Source of the DNA: Clostridiales bacterium DTU070
GTDB lineage: Bacteria; Bacillota; Clostridia; DSM-8532
Direction: 5' to 3'
Assembly (NCBI GenBank): GCA_001513105.1
Contig: LFSH01000050.1
Span: 1 to 52,677, forward strand
Length of the DNA stretch: 52,677 nt
Both the position numbers and the translations under genes were made by a program. Below, piece after piece: positions 18,187 to 27,225 of this stretch (its first letter is position 1; each line of letters opens with the position of its first letter). The notes beneath the pieces were generated by a model that did no database searches, was not told the origin of the DNA, and was given only the letters and a program-made list of their open reading frames with translations.

Positions 18187-18214
18187 ATTATATTCTGTGG
18201 TAAAAGATTTGAAA
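18187..18214 (-). promoter_or_regulatory. Possible promoter of the sugar importer operon
   Basis: The minus strand shows TATAAT (18187-18192) with a weak -35 (TTTCAA, 18209-18214) at 16 bp. The poor -35 would fit activation by the neighbouring YesN regulator, but no operator was identified. Confidence 0.35.
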
Positions 18215-18279
18215 GGTATTATTTTAATCGGCATGGGTAAAATCTTTAAGTAATGCAAAAGCCCCGGAACAGTTGCAAA

Positions 18280-18308
18280 TTGTTATTTTTATCTGTACAT
18301 GTTATAAT
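18280..18308 (+). promoter_or_regulatory. Sigma-A promoter of yesM-yesN
   Basis: TTGTTA (18280-18285), a 17-bp spacer and TATAAT (18303-18308). Transcription would begin near 18315, which excludes any translation start before that point. Confidence 0.65.
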
Positions 18309-18359
18309 TTTCTTTGGAAATTGCATTTTGCAGGGTGTGGAGTCGTGCGGATATTCAGC

Positions 18360-20147
18360 ATGAAAAGCATTAAATTCAAAATATTCATATCAAACCTCGG
18401 TATTGTTATAGGCATGTTTCTGATATTCGGCGTTATTTTTCTGAAAATTAACATCGACCAGGCACGGGATACCGCATTTTCATCTGCAAAAGCATCACTG
18501 AGCCAGGCTTCCACCTACCTTGCGGAAAAAACAGCCTCGATCCGCAATGATGTGGATTCAATAGCGCTGAATCAGCAGGTCATTGATATTTTGAACATTG
18601 ACAACAGCGAAAAATACAGGGATATTGTGAAATGGAACATTGATTACAGCCGCATATCCGAAATGGTGATTAAAACGCTGAACAATTCCGACATCGACAC
18701 ACTCCTGATAGCCACCGAAAATGATATTGCAAAAGTAATGAATACCCCAATCCTTTTTGATATTTCATCGTTCAGGAATACGGAATGGTATGACGAATGG
18801 GTTGACAACCCGGGGTCATATCTCTGGCATTCATCCTTCGAAACGGAACACGGACCTGAACCTTACGAGGAATACGTATGTTTCACAAGGAACCTCCTTT
18901 ATTCATATTATAATTACAGGACTGTCTATGTCGGCTTTATCAGGAAAGAGGTTTTTGACAACCTGCTGAACATAAATGCACTGGATGAGCATACTTCATT
19001 TTTTATCATGAACTCGAAGGGCGAAATACTGTCGGGTACAAAGAACCTGCCTTCCGGGTACATGGATGATATCCTTGGGAAAATAACCGAACGGATAGAT
19101 TTCTGGTCGGACAATATGTACCTTCAGTCAGAGAAACTGAACGGCCATGAATTTATTTTCGGGATTAAGCAAATTCCGAATACCAACCTGTATTTGACAT
19201 ACATATTCTCAATCACAGGTATGACAACCGATATGGTAATAACAAGCGCCCGGAATATCTTTCTCATAATGCTCATTATTCTTCCCGTGGTCCTGTTTTT
19301 GTCGCTTGCCGTTGCATATTCGCTGACAAAACGCCTGGACAGGCTTAAGGAGAACATGACGCATGCCAGCGAGGGCGACTTTGATATAGACATAATCCAG
19401 TCATCCCAGGATGATGAGATAGGAGTGCTTACAAAACACTTCAACTACATGCTCACAAAGATTTCAATACTGATGGATTCCCAGTACGCACTCGGTAAAA
19501 GAATCAAGGAACTTGAGCTGAAATCATTACAGGCCCAGATTAATCCCCATTTTTTATACAATACCCTTGATTTGATAAAGTGGCGTGCAAACGAGTATAA
19601 CGATACCGAAACCGAGGAACTTGTCGCAGCCCTGTCCAACTACTACAAAAGAAGCCTCGGCAGAGGCCGGGACATGGTACCGCTGAAGGATGAAATAGAT
19701 CATATAGAATCCTACGTATACATTCAGAATATGCGATTTGACAATTGCGTTAAATTGACCGTGGAAATCCCGGACAGCCTGAAAAACTGTTTACTGCCAA
19801 GAATAACGCTGCAGCCGATTGTTGAGAATGCAATAATTCACGGCATACTTGAAAAGAACGACGAAAGCGGAACCATTAATATAAGAGCTGAAGACAGGAA
19901 CAATGAACTGTACATATATATCACCGACGACGGAGTCGGAATGGAGCAGGAAAAAGCCGACATACTGCTTTCAGAAAACGACACGATGAACATAACCGGT
20001 TCGGGATACGGACTGAAAAACATTGACGAACGGATTAAACTGTCGTTTGGTGAAGCATACGGGATTTCCTTCAGCAGTCATCCGGGAAAGGGGACAACTG
20101 TTATTGTCAGAATACCGATAAAAATATTGGGAAATGGAACCAAGTAG
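18360..20147 (+). CDS. YesM-type sensor histidine kinase
   Basis: A membrane sensor that phosphorylates the response regulator encoded 12 nt downstream. Two membrane segments (about residues 9-29 and 300-325) enclose a large extracellular dCache-like sensor domain. A HAMP domain follows, then the His_kinase motif QAQINPHFLYNTLDLIKW with the phosphorylated His, and a HATPase domain with DDGVGM and GSGYGLKNI. The start is ATG 18360; a GTG at 18345 preceded by AGGGTG is an equal alternative, adding five residues. It is divergent from an LplABC importer, the usual partner of YesM/YesN pairs, so it probably senses the same extracellular oligosaccharide, perhaps through the binding protein. Confidence 0.93.
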   Translation: MKSIKFKIFISNLGIVIGMFLIFGVIFLKINIDQARDTAFSSAKASLSQASTYLAEKTASIRNDVDSIALNQQVIDILNIDNSEKYRDIVKWNIDYSRISEMVIKTLNNSDIDTLLIATENDIAKVMNTPILFDISSFRNTEWYDEWVDNPGSYLWHSSFETEHGPEPYEEYVCFTRNLLYSYYNYRTVYVGFIRKEVFDNLLNINALDEHTSFFIMNSKGEILSGTKNLPSGYMDDILGKITERIDFWSDNMYLQSEKLNGHEFIFGIKQIPNTNLYLTYIFSITGMTTDMVITSARNIFLIMLIILPVVLFLSLAVAYSLTKRLDRLKENMTHASEGDFDIDIIQSSQDDEIGVLTKHFNYMLTKISILMDSQYALGKRIKELELKSLQAQINPHFLYNTLDLIKWRANEYNDTETEELVAALSNYYKRSLGRGRDMVPLKDEIDHIESYVYIQNMRFDNCVKLTVEIPDSLKNCLLPRITLQPIVENAIIHGILEKNDESGTINIRAEDRNNELYIYITDDGVGMEQEKADILLSENDTMNITGSGYGLKNIDERIKLSFGEAYGISFSSHPGKGTTVIVRIPIKILGNGTK

Positions 20148-20159
20148 CAGGGTGATAAA

Positions 20160-21731
20160 ATGTATAAGTTATTGCTCGTGGATGATGAAACCGCCACACG
20201 CGCAGGTATACTAAAAAGCATCAGATGGCAGGAGATTGGCATCAGGGAAGTAAGGGACGCAAAGAACGGTGTTCAGGCCCTTGATATTGCAAAAGACTTT
20301 GTACCCGACATTCTTTTGACCGATATAAAAATGCCGAAAATGAACGGTATTGATCTTTCCTACCGTGTAAAAGAAATAAACCCTGACTGCAGTATACTGA
20401 TAATGAGCGGATATTCGGAGATTGATTATTTAAAATCCGCTATAAGGCTCAGTGCGCTTAATTTTGTTGAAAAACCCATTGACATCAGAAAGCTGGCTGA
20501 ATGGATTAAAAAATCGGTTGAAGTCCAGGATAAAATCAGGAAGAACAAGGAGTATATTGAAAACAACCGCTGGTTCCTGATTAATGAAACGGCCCTTGGA
20601 CTTATCCGGAACAAGGAGGACACAGCAAAACACATCCGGCAGCTGAAAGAGTTATATCCGGACATAAGCGCCGACTGCAAATGCGTCTGCATTATGCTGA
20701 AACTGTTCAGCAAGGATTTCGGCAGGGACATTAAGAATATGGACTTGCACGGCATTACAATCAGAACGGGGAAACTTCTGAGCAGTAAATCATACCGGTA
20801 TGTTCTTGCACCAACCAATCAGTCAACGTTTGTGATTATGCTCTTCCTGCCTTACGGCAGCAATTACGATCTGTCTTTCAATGATTTATGCGGTGAACTG
20901 TTTTCAGCATTAAGCCCCTTTGAGCTGTTTATCGCAATAGGGACGGTATCGGCCAATCTCTCCCTTGCGCATGAATCATACAACACCGCGGCAAAACTGC
21001 TTGAACAGGTATTTTTTTCAAGGGAAAAAAGAATAATCAGGCATGACGGCATTTCAAAAACCTTAAGCCCGGAATACCTGTCGCAACAGGTTGAAACATT
21101 TTCAGAGTATATAAAAAACGGGGATTTGCAAAATGCGTTAAGGGTTATTGAAAACGCAACATTTCATATTTCAATGCACCCGGGCACCGGGATACCGGTT
21201 GTCAAGGATTTCTATTTCAAGCTTATCTTAGAGGTTTTGAAACAGAATGATTCTTCCGAGGCAAGGACGGCTCCGGATTCGGAACATGACAATATACTGC
21301 TCAGGATAAGCAGCTGCATTTTTCTGGATGAGATCAGGGAATATACAAACAGTTTTGTGAACAGGTATTTTGACGATTTATATACAAGCAACGCGTTAAG
21401 CCCGATAGACCAGGTCCTTTCTATAATACACAGCAGCTACGGCAGTAAAGATCTTTCACTGAATGAAATCAGCCGGCAAACCTTTTTGTCGGTACCGTAC
21501 ATATGCGTACGGTTTAAGGAAGTTACCGGGAAAACCTTTTCCCGCTATCTTGCCGAATACCGGATTGAAAAATCCCTTGAACTGCTGAGGGACAGAAACA
21601 ACAAAATGAATTACATAGCTGAAAAGGTAGGGTTTGCGAACGGGAACTACTTTGCAAAAACCTTCAGGAAGATAAAAGGAATCTCTCCTGCAGAATACCG
21701 TCAGCGTTTCTGTGCCGAAAGGAAAACGTAA
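20160..21731 (+). CDS. YesN-type response regulator with AraC DNA-binding domain
   Basis: A 523-aa regulator. Residues 1-120 are a receiver domain with the acceptor Asp in DILLTDIKMPKMNG near residue 54 and the Lys in NFVEKP near residue 103. A long middle region of about 270 residues, typical of the YesN group, leads to a C-terminal AraC HTH pair (about residues 420-520) with SLNEISRQTFLSVPYICVRF and MNYIAEKVGFANGNYFAKTF. The site GCAGGGTGATAAA precedes the ATG. It is expected to activate the divergent importer operon after phosphorylation by the adjacent kinase. Confidence 0.94.
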   Translation: MYKLLLVDDETATRAGILKSIRWQEIGIREVRDAKNGVQALDIAKDFVPDILLTDIKMPKMNGIDLSYRVKEINPDCSILIMSGYSEIDYLKSAIRLSALNFVEKPIDIRKLAEWIKKSVEVQDKIRKNKEYIENNRWFLINETALGLIRNKEDTAKHIRQLKELYPDISADCKCVCIMLKLFSKDFGRDIKNMDLHGITIRTGKLLSSKSYRYVLAPTNQSTFVIMLFLPYGSNYDLSFNDLCGELFSALSPFELFIAIGTVSANLSLAHESYNTAAKLLEQVFFSREKRIIRHDGISKTLSPEYLSQQVETFSEYIKNGDLQNALRVIENATFHISMHPGTGIPVVKDFYFKLILEVLKQNDSSEARTAPDSEHDNILLRISSCIFLDEIREYTNSFVNRYFDDLYTSNALSPIDQVLSIIHSSYGSKDLSLNEISRQTFLSVPYICVRFKEVTGKTFSRYLAEYRIEKSLELLRDRNNKMNYIAEKVGFANGNYFAKTFRKIKGISPAEYRQRFCAERKT

Positions 21732-21851
21732 CGGCAAAATTATTTTATTTAAGGTATAATCGGGGTAAATATAGATTTGTTCAAGGCCATAATCGGCAAA
21801 ACATAGAGTTGCCGAAAAACATACCGATATAAATTGACTAACCGGGGAGTA

Positions 21852-22877
21852 ATGAACTTGAAAAAAGCATTTTTACTGGTACTGTGCCTTTCATTACTGG
21901 CAACAACAGCATGCATGCAGGCAAAACCTGTGAAAGAGTCAAGGTTTCTGTTAAACACCGTAGTTGAAATAACCATATATGACAGGGACCCGAAAAACCT
22001 GGTAAATGAACTGTTTAAAGAAATACAAACCATGGAGGACAGATACAGCAGGTATGTACCCGACAGCGAAATATCAAAAATCAACAATAACCCCGGAACG
22101 GCTGTAAACGTTTCGGAGGATACCCTTGAACTGATTGAGCAGAGTCTCTTTTTCAGCACCATATCCGACGGCCTTTTCGATATCAGCATAGGCCCGCTGG
22201 TTGATATATGGGGTATTAACCAGGAAAACCCGAAAGTTCCGTCCCAGGCTGAAATTGATTCGGCAAAGGAAAAAATTGATTTCCGCAAAATCTCGCTTAA
22301 TAAAGAAAACAGAACGGTATCGGTTGCCGACGGTATGTCCATCGATACCGGGGGAATTGCAAAGGGTTTCATAACCGACAGACTGATGTCCATACTGCGT
22401 GAGAAAAATATTGATTCCGCCCTGCTAAACCTTGGCGGGAACCTTTACCTGCACGGCACCAAGCCCGACGGCTCCTTATGGAACGTTGGAATAAGGAATC
22501 CCTACGGCCTTCAGGGGGACTATATCGGAATTGTATCGGTAAAGGATATTTCAATAGTTACATCCGGAATATATGAACGCTACTTTGAGGAGGACGGCAA
22601 AAGATATCATCATATCCTGAACCCTAAAACAGGTTACCCTGAAGACAACGAACTTGCCTCGGTATCCATTTTCTCTCCCTCTTCAGTTTTATGCGACGGG
22701 CTATCCACCACCTGTTTCCTTCTTGGCCTGTCTGACGGCATGGAACTGATAGAGAGCCTTGACGATGTTGAAGCCATAATGGTAACAAGGGACAAAAAAG
22801 TTTATCTTTCAGACGGAATAAAGAACGGCAGAATACAGTTCAAACTGACAAACACTGAATTCATGGTGGCTAACTGA
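21852..22877 (+). CDS. apbE: FAD:protein FMN transferase (ApbE), lipoprotein
   Basis: ApbE attaches FMN covalently to a Thr/Ser of secreted or membrane redox proteins, using FAD and Mg. A lipobox (LLATTAC) follows the signal peptide, so the protein acts outside the membrane. Family motifs are MEDRYSRYVPDSEISKIN, SIDTGGIAKGFITD near residue 170, and YHHILNPKTGYP near residue 255. ATG at 21852 sits only two bases from its GGGGAG; the TTG at 21858 has better spacing and is likely the true start. It overlaps the end of the convergent mntP gene by 8 nt. Its substrate protein is not encoded here; the NusG-II/Gx pair 7.5 kb away belongs to the same functional theme in other Firmicutes. Confidence 0.94.
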   Translation: MNLKKAFLLVLCLSLLATTACMQAKPVKESRFLLNTVVEITIYDRDPKNLVNELFKEIQTMEDRYSRYVPDSEISKINNNPGTAVNVSEDTLELIEQSLFFSTISDGLFDISIGPLVDIWGINQENPKVPSQAEIDSAKEKIDFRKISLNKENRTVSVADGMSIDTGGIAKGFITDRLMSILREKNIDSALLNLGGNLYLHGTKPDGSLWNVGIRNPYGLQGDYIGIVSVKDISIVTSGIYERYFEEDGKRYHHILNPKTGYPEDNELASVSIFSPSSVLCDGLSTTCFLLGLSDGMELIESLDDVEAIMVTRDKKVYLSDGIKNGRIQFKLTNTEFMVAN

Positions 22878-23430
22878 GCAGGTGCTCAAACAGTATTTTT
22901 GTACCGATTCCGATTAAAATAACCGAACCCAGACGGTTAAGGTATTTACTGAATCTTGCATAGTTTGTCATCCAGCATCCGAGCAGGACTCCTGCAAAGG
23001 ACAGGCAGAATGTTATAACGCCTACCACTACTGACGGAACAAGAATATGATAGCCCAGCGCGGTTATGCTTATACCAGCTGCAAAGGCATCTATGCTTGT
23101 AGCAAGTGCAAGAGTCAGCATAAGTTTAATACTTGTCAAATCCAGCGGTTCCGGGTTCTCTTCGGTGGACTCCTTCCACATTTTCACCCCGATAAACCCG
23201 AGCAGTACAAAGGCAATCCAGTGATCAACAGGTTCTATGTAAGTTCTGAAAGCAGATCCCGAAAGCCATCCCAGGGAAAGCATTCCCCACTGAAAAATAC
23301 CAAAAAAAAGAGCTGCCTTAGTAGCATTCCGGTAACGTCTTTTAATAACACACAGCCCGCAGGATACCGAAACTGCAAAGGCATCCATGGCAAGCCCTAC
23401 GGCAAGGGCTATAATAAAAAAATAGTCCAT
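22870..23430 (-). CDS. mntP: Manganese efflux pump MntP
   Basis: A 186-aa protein with six membrane helices that exports Mn(II). The two pseudo-symmetric Asp motifs are present, GLAMDAFAVSVSCG at the N-terminus and ATSIDAFAAGISI near residue 115, with GWLSGSAFRTYI between them. The start is an ATG preceded by GGTGATAACGA. I looked for a yybP-ykoY manganese riboswitch in the 160 nt upstream and found none. Confidence 0.93.
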   Translation of the reverse strand: MDYFFIIALAVGLAMDAFAVSVSCGLCVIKRRYRNATKAALFFGIFQWGMLSLGWLSGSAFRTYIEPVDHWIAFVLLGFIGVKMWKESTEENPEPLDLTSIKLMLTLALATSIDAFAAGISITALGYHILVPSVVVGVITFCLSFAGVLLGCWMTNYARFSKYLNRLGSVILIGIGTKILFEHLLS

Positions 23431-23480
23431 TCGTTATCACCAAACTGCGTATATTATACCTGTGTCCACTGAATATTCAT

Positions 23481-23507
23481 ATTATACCACAATAAAAAAT
23501 ATATCAA
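23481..23507 (-). promoter_or_regulatory. Possible promoter of mntP
   Basis: TTGATA (23502-23507) and TATAAT (23481-23486) on the minus strand, with a short spacer of 15 bp. Confidence 0.4.
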
Positions 23508-23561
23508 GTATTCCTGGACATTTTTAAAAACCGCCAGGAAAAAGCCTGACAAAATACTGCA

Positions 23562-23581
23562 AAAAAAGGGGTTAAAAACCC
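23562..23581 (-). terminator. Terminator of the glycosyltransferase gene
   Basis: A short stem (GGGTT at 23569-23573 with AACCC at 23577-23581) followed on the minus strand by CTTTTTTT, 13 nt past the stop. Confidence 0.6.
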
Positions 23582-23593
23582 TCTCTCATCTTT

Positions 23594-24778
23594 TTATGAA
23601 GTTTTATTCACCTTTTTGTAAACCCTTATAATTTCAATATACCTTTGATAAACTTCATCAACAATGCTTTCCCAGTCCCGGTATATTGTTTTCCTTGCCT
23701 TTTCTCCTACTTTCCTTAAAAAGTCCCTGTCATTGATAATACTGATAATCCTGTTTGCATATGATACCGAATCGTTATCGCTCAAAAAGCCGTTTACATT
23801 ATCCACTATTCCTTCAGCCGCATTGGTGTTTGCAATAACAACCGACGGCGTTCCGACCGCTGCGGCTTCACGAATAACTATCGGTGCATTGTCGTATACC
23901 GACGGGAACAGGAAAAGATCAGCCCTTGCGAAAAGGGAGCGCAAATAGTCCCTGTCGAGGATTTTGCCCAGGAAAACAATCCTGTCATCAAGCCCCAGCT
24001 CATTTACATAAGCCTCCAGCTCTTCCTTCGCATACCCGTCGCCGACAAAAAACATCCTGTATGGTATGTTCCTTTCAGATATCAGTTTAAGCGAATCAAC
24101 AATAAGCCTGATATTCTTCTGCCAGATATGCTGGCCGACAAACAGGAAAACCAAGTCGTCGCTTTTTATGTTCAGCTTTTCTTCGGTTTGCCGAATAAGG
24201 CTTTCCATGTTTTCAGGCATGACAAAATCGGTGCCGTTGGGTACTATTTCTATATCCCCCTTGTAACCATACTCACGAAGAGTATCGGCGGTGCCTTTGC
24301 TGACCGTCCAGACCTGGTCCACCCTGTCGAAGAAATCCATTACTATCCGGGTGCAGAACTTGGCAAATACATCTATTTTCAGAACCTGCTTAAAGTCGTC
24401 ATAGAATTTTGAATGGAATGTTGCTATTATAGGAATATTGTTTTTTCTGGCAATCTGCAATGCAACTGCACCCGAAGTGAACGGGCAGTGGGCATGAACA
24501 ATGTCAAACGGGATTTTTTTAATTGTACTTCGGAAGTTAATATCCAGAAGTTCCAGCCCGATTCGGTATGGTTCCCGTTTCTTCAGAGGAATTGAGTAAT
24601 AGCGCAGAACAGGAAACTCCTCCCTGTCGACATACCCGGGATATGCCGGAGTGGCCACGTAACATTCACCGTATTTTTTGTCAAGCCAGTAAGCATAATT
24701 CTTTACCACGTTAGTAACCCCGTCCATGACAGGGGTGAAAGAATCGTTAAACTGACCTGCAATAAGTTTCTCTCCCAT
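23594..24778 (-). CDS. Glycosyltransferase family 4 (diacylglycerol glucosyltransferase / PimA-like)
   Basis: A 394-aa GT-B enzyme. The N-terminal domain opens GQFNDSFTPVMDGVTNVVKNYA, typical of GT4 enzymes that glycosylate lipids. The donor-site part has FVGQHIWQKN near residue 213 and FLFPSVYDNAPIVIREAAAVGTPSVV near residue 290, with the EX7E-type acidic pair. No membrane helix is present; such enzymes bind the inner face of the membrane. The start is ATG 24776-24778 with GGGG seven bases before it, not the upstream GTG. A likely product is a glycolipid, but acceptor and sugar are not predictable. Confidence 0.9.
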   Translation of the reverse strand: MGEKLIAGQFNDSFTPVMDGVTNVVKNYAYWLDKKYGECYVATPAYPGYVDREEFPVLRYYSIPLKKREPYRIGLELLDINFRSTIKKIPFDIVHAHCPFTSGAVALQIARKNNIPIIATFHSKFYDDFKQVLKIDVFAKFCTRIVMDFFDRVDQVWTVSKGTADTLREYGYKGDIEIVPNGTDFVMPENMESLIRQTEEKLNIKSDDLVFLFVGQHIWQKNIRLIVDSLKLISERNIPYRMFFVGDGYAKEELEAYVNELGLDDRIVFLGKILDRDYLRSLFARADLFLFPSVYDNAPIVIREAAAVGTPSVVIANTNAAEGIVDNVNGFLSDNDSVSYANRIISIINDRDFLRKVGEKARKTIYRDWESIVDEVYQRYIEIIRVYKKVNKTS

Positions 24779-24858
24779 GCTAATACCCCAAACCTCTTTC
24801 ACTCAATTGGACATATACGTTTATAGTACGGAAATTAACAGAATTTGTCTTGGCTTTT

Positions 24859-24887
24859 ATTATACCATAAACAGAAAATAACATCAA
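24859..24887 (-). promoter_or_regulatory. Sigma-A promoter of the glycosyltransferase gene
   Basis: TTGATG (24882-24887), a 17-bp spacer and TATAAT (24859-24864) on the minus strand. Confidence 0.65.
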
Positions 24888-24903
24888 AATTGTTTACAAA
24901 AAT

Positions 24904-26211
24904 TTACCTGTTCAGTAATTGTTTAAGAAGTTCGGATCCGTCGGTGTCAACCTTCAGTATTTCAACATTCAGCGAAGAGGAGAGATCTTCTATGCTGAGA
25001 TCATCCATGAAAATATCGGTGCCTGCCCTGAACATATTGGACGGAAGCAGAAGAACATCGCCAAGGTTTCTTCCCGACAGCTGGTTTTTTATGTCAATGC
25101 CCGTCAAAAGCCCTGAAACGGTAATAGTATTCCCGAAAAAGTTGTTTATAACCGGGTAAACAAGTATTTCCAAACCCGGGAAATAACTTTCGGCGCGTTC
25201 TGCAAGGCCGGATATTATTTTTTCGGCCAGAACGCCCGTTGCAATACTGACCGTCCTGTGAACGGGGCGGCTTTCTTCCTGCGACAGCGCGGTATCAAAC
25301 TGTTCGGTAAATAACGCAGCCATCCCCACGCCGTTTTCTATCTGGGGAAAATCCTCATAGTGGGTATAATCGGGTAGCGGTGTACCAGACATCAGGTACC
25401 ATTCATCGGAAAGAAACACCCTTCTTGCACCTGTTTTTTTGAGGAAAAACCTCTGCCACCGTTCCACCTGCGCAATCACGTCAATGGCCGAACTTCTGTC
25501 GAAAGGCTGAAGAACGGGAAGGCCGTCCCTGAATCTTGTAATTCCGACCGGGACAACCGATATACTGTTCAGAGCCGGCATAAGCAAATACAAATCGTTC
25601 AATGTTCGGTCCAGTTCACTGCCGTCGTTTATGCCCCTGCACAGAACAACCTGTGCGTTCAGGGTTATACCGCTGTCTGCCAGGGCTTTCATTTTTGACA
25701 TGATATCTCCTGCGAAACGGTTGCTGAGCATTTTAACTCTCAATTCGGGATTTGTGGTATGAACCGATATATTCACGGGTGACATGTGGTATTTTATTAT
25801 CCGGTCCAGGTCGTCCTTTCCCATATTCGTCATTGTAATATAGTTTCCGAACAGAAAGGACAAACGGGCGTCATCGTCCTTGTAATACAGTGACTGCCTC
25901 ATTCCTTCGGGAAGCTGATCAATGAAGCAAAAAATGCACTTGTTCCGGCAGCTTTTCTCCTCGTCGAGCAACGGGTTTTCAAAATCAATACCGATATCCT
26001 CGTACTCATCCTTTTCGATATCAACCCTCAGTATACTCCCGTCAGGTTTCATAACCTCGAGGGTTAATTCCTCGTCTGATGCAAGGAAACGGTAATCGAA
26101 AACGTCAATAATATTTTCCCCGTTTATTGACAGGAGAACATCCCCCGCTTCTATCCCTGCTTCCTCTGCAATGCTCCCCGGATATACCCCGGCTATTTTA
26201 AGATTACTCAT
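24904..26211 (-). CDS. DUF512 protein: PDZ domain plus radical-SAM-like Fe-S domain
   Basis: A 435-aa cytoplasmic protein. Residues about 5-75 are a PDZ-like domain (GVYPGSIAEEAGIEAGDVLLSING). Next come a Cys motif, CRNKCIFCF, spaced C-x3-C-x2-C as in radical SAM enzymes, and FCFIDQLPEGMRQSLYYKDDD, which marks this family. The barrel continues with NISVHTTNPELR and NAQVVLCRGINDG, and the C-terminal DUF512 part ends with LLPSNMFR. The reaction is unknown. The start is fixed by CGGAGGA before ATG 26209-26211. It lies 200 nt after rpmF, beyond a long hairpin, so its expression may depend on readthrough or an unseen promoter. The family is widespread in Firmicutes and cyanobacteria. Confidence 0.9.
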   Translation of the reverse strand: MSNLKIAGVYPGSIAEEAGIEAGDVLLSINGENIIDVFDYRFLASDEELTLEVMKPDGSILRVDIEKDEYEDIGIDFENPLLDEEKSCRNKCIFCFIDQLPEGMRQSLYYKDDDARLSFLFGNYITMTNMGKDDLDRIIKYHMSPVNISVHTTNPELRVKMLSNRFAGDIMSKMKALADSGITLNAQVVLCRGINDGSELDRTLNDLYLLMPALNSISVVPVGITRFRDGLPVLQPFDRSSAIDVIAQVERWQRFFLKKTGARRVFLSDEWYLMSGTPLPDYTHYEDFPQIENGVGMAALFTEQFDTALSQEESRPVHRTVSIATGVLAEKIISGLAERAESYFPGLEILVYPVINNFFGNTITVSGLLTGIDIKNQLSGRNLGDVLLLPSNMFRAGTDIFMDDLSIEDLSSSLNVEILKVDTDGSELLKQLLNR

Positions 26212-26308
26212 TGTTCCTCCGAAGTTTTGCGCTGTATTGTCAGCATGAATTGAACACTCTCCACCCTGAAAAGGCGGATTTTCCTGTAATTGTTCCGATA
26301 AAAAATAA

Positions 26309-26393
26309 TAGCAGCCATGGATTCTTACATTAAAAGTCCTGACAAATAACCTCAAACAGTTCAGACGCTTTAATGTAATTCAGTAAGCTGCTA
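26309..26393 (-). repeat. 85-nt composite hairpin between rpmF and the DUF512 gene
   Basis: Three nested stems share one axis: TAGCAGC (26309-26315) with GCTGCTA (26387-26393), TTACATTAAA (26325-26334) with TTTAATGTAA (26369-26378), and an inner GTC-TGA / TCA-GAC pairing. On the minus strand it is followed by TATTTTTTATC, so it could terminate the yceD-rpmF transcript. It is unusually long for a simple terminator. Confidence 0.65.
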
Positions 26394-26414
26394 CCATCGA
26401 ATAAACGTATTTTG

Positions 26415-26594
26415 TTATGCTTCTACTTTTATAACTTCTTTTCCGTTATAATACCCGCATTCCATGCAAACACGGTGCGGCATTTTCAAGCTGCGGCACT
26501 GAGGGCATGAAACCAGCTCTGGTGCTGTAAGTTTATAATGTGTTCTTCTTTTATTCCTTCTTTGCTTCGATACCTTACCCTTTGGTACTGCCAT
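26415..26594 (-). CDS. rpmF: 50S ribosomal protein L32 (zinc form)
   Basis: A 59-aa ribosomal protein beginning MAVPKGKVSKQRRNKRRTH, the family signature, with CPQC and CMECGYYNG forming a four-Cys zinc ribbon. GGAGGTGTT precedes the ATG. It follows the yceD gene by 29 nt; yceD-rpmF is a conserved bacterial pair. Confidence 0.97.
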   Translation of the reverse strand: MAVPKGKVSKQRRNKRRTHYKLTAPELVSCPQCRSLKMPHRVCMECGYYNGKEVIKVEA

Positions 26595-26623
26595 TCATAA
26601 CACCTCCGTTCCGGTTTTCGGCG

Positions 26624-27148
26624 TCATTCTGCCGTATCGGTATGTTTTTTATCAATTAAATCTTTTAAAGCGGCCAGTCTCGGGTCAATGGGCTGATCCA
26701 AATTACAGCCGCATCCATTACCGGTGACGGGTTCTCCGCATTTTTCGCATATTATGTGGCAATTGTCGCTGCACCTGTGATGCATGGGCATTGCCAATAC
26801 AATCTGATCGGACAGAATTTTGTCCAGGCTGAGCCAATTACCGCTGTAAGTATACTGGTCCTCTTCATCTTCCACGTTCTGCTCTTCAACCAGATCCTCG
26901 CTTATCTTAACCCTGAGCTCCCTGAAAATCTGCCTGTTGCAGTAATCGCAGCGGGTACTGTAGGTACAGACAGCATCACCTTCAAGATGCAGCACTCCGT
27001 CCAGGTTTGATATGATGCCGTTTATAGCCACAGGCCCGACAACCGATATTACACCATAAATATCAGATAAATCATCAATTATGCCGGACTCATTGATTTT
27101 CAGTTCAGAACCTGCAACCTTGACAACTGCAGATATATCAACTACCAT
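26624..27148 (-). CDS. YceD/DUF177 family protein
   Basis: A 174-aa protein of the YceD family, encoded immediately before rpmF in most bacteria and linked to 23S rRNA accumulation in plants and E. coli. Visible features are a beta-rich N-terminal half, CDYCNR near residue 90, the acidic block VEDEEDQYTY, and a Cys-rich tail (CSDNCHIICEKCGEP, then GCGC) that may bind zinc. A GGAGG site and a consensus promoter lie directly upstream. Confidence 0.92.
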   Translation of the reverse strand: MVVDISAVVKVAGSELKINESGIIDDLSDIYGVISVVGPVAINGIISNLDGVLHLEGDAVCTYSTRCDYCNRQIFRELRVKISEDLVEEQNVEDEEDQYTYSGNWLSLDKILSDQIVLAMPMHHRCSDNCHIICEKCGEPVTGNGCGCNLDQPIDPRLAALKDLIDKKHTDTAE

Positions 27149-27182
27149 ATACTCCTCCGGCTATAAAAAGTCAACAAACTAC

Positions 27183-27211
27183 ATTATAAACACTGGGCGG
27201 TTGTTTGTCAA
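27183..27211 (-). promoter_or_regulatory. Sigma-A promoter of yceD-rpmF
   Basis: Consensus TTGACA (27206-27211), a 17-bp spacer and TATAAT (27183-27188) on the minus strand. It sits just past the glyA stop. Confidence 0.85.
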
Positions 27212-27225
27212 TGACCCCGTCAAAA

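Noticed and set aside
21749..22393. 214-codon open frame antisense to apbE
   Set aside because: Codon shadow of a well-supported gene; composition is Ser-rich noise.
23431..23593. Manganese riboswitch (yybP-ykoY) before mntP
   Set aside because: The region is AT-rich and lacks the conserved internal loops; only a promoter and the neighbour's terminator are seen.
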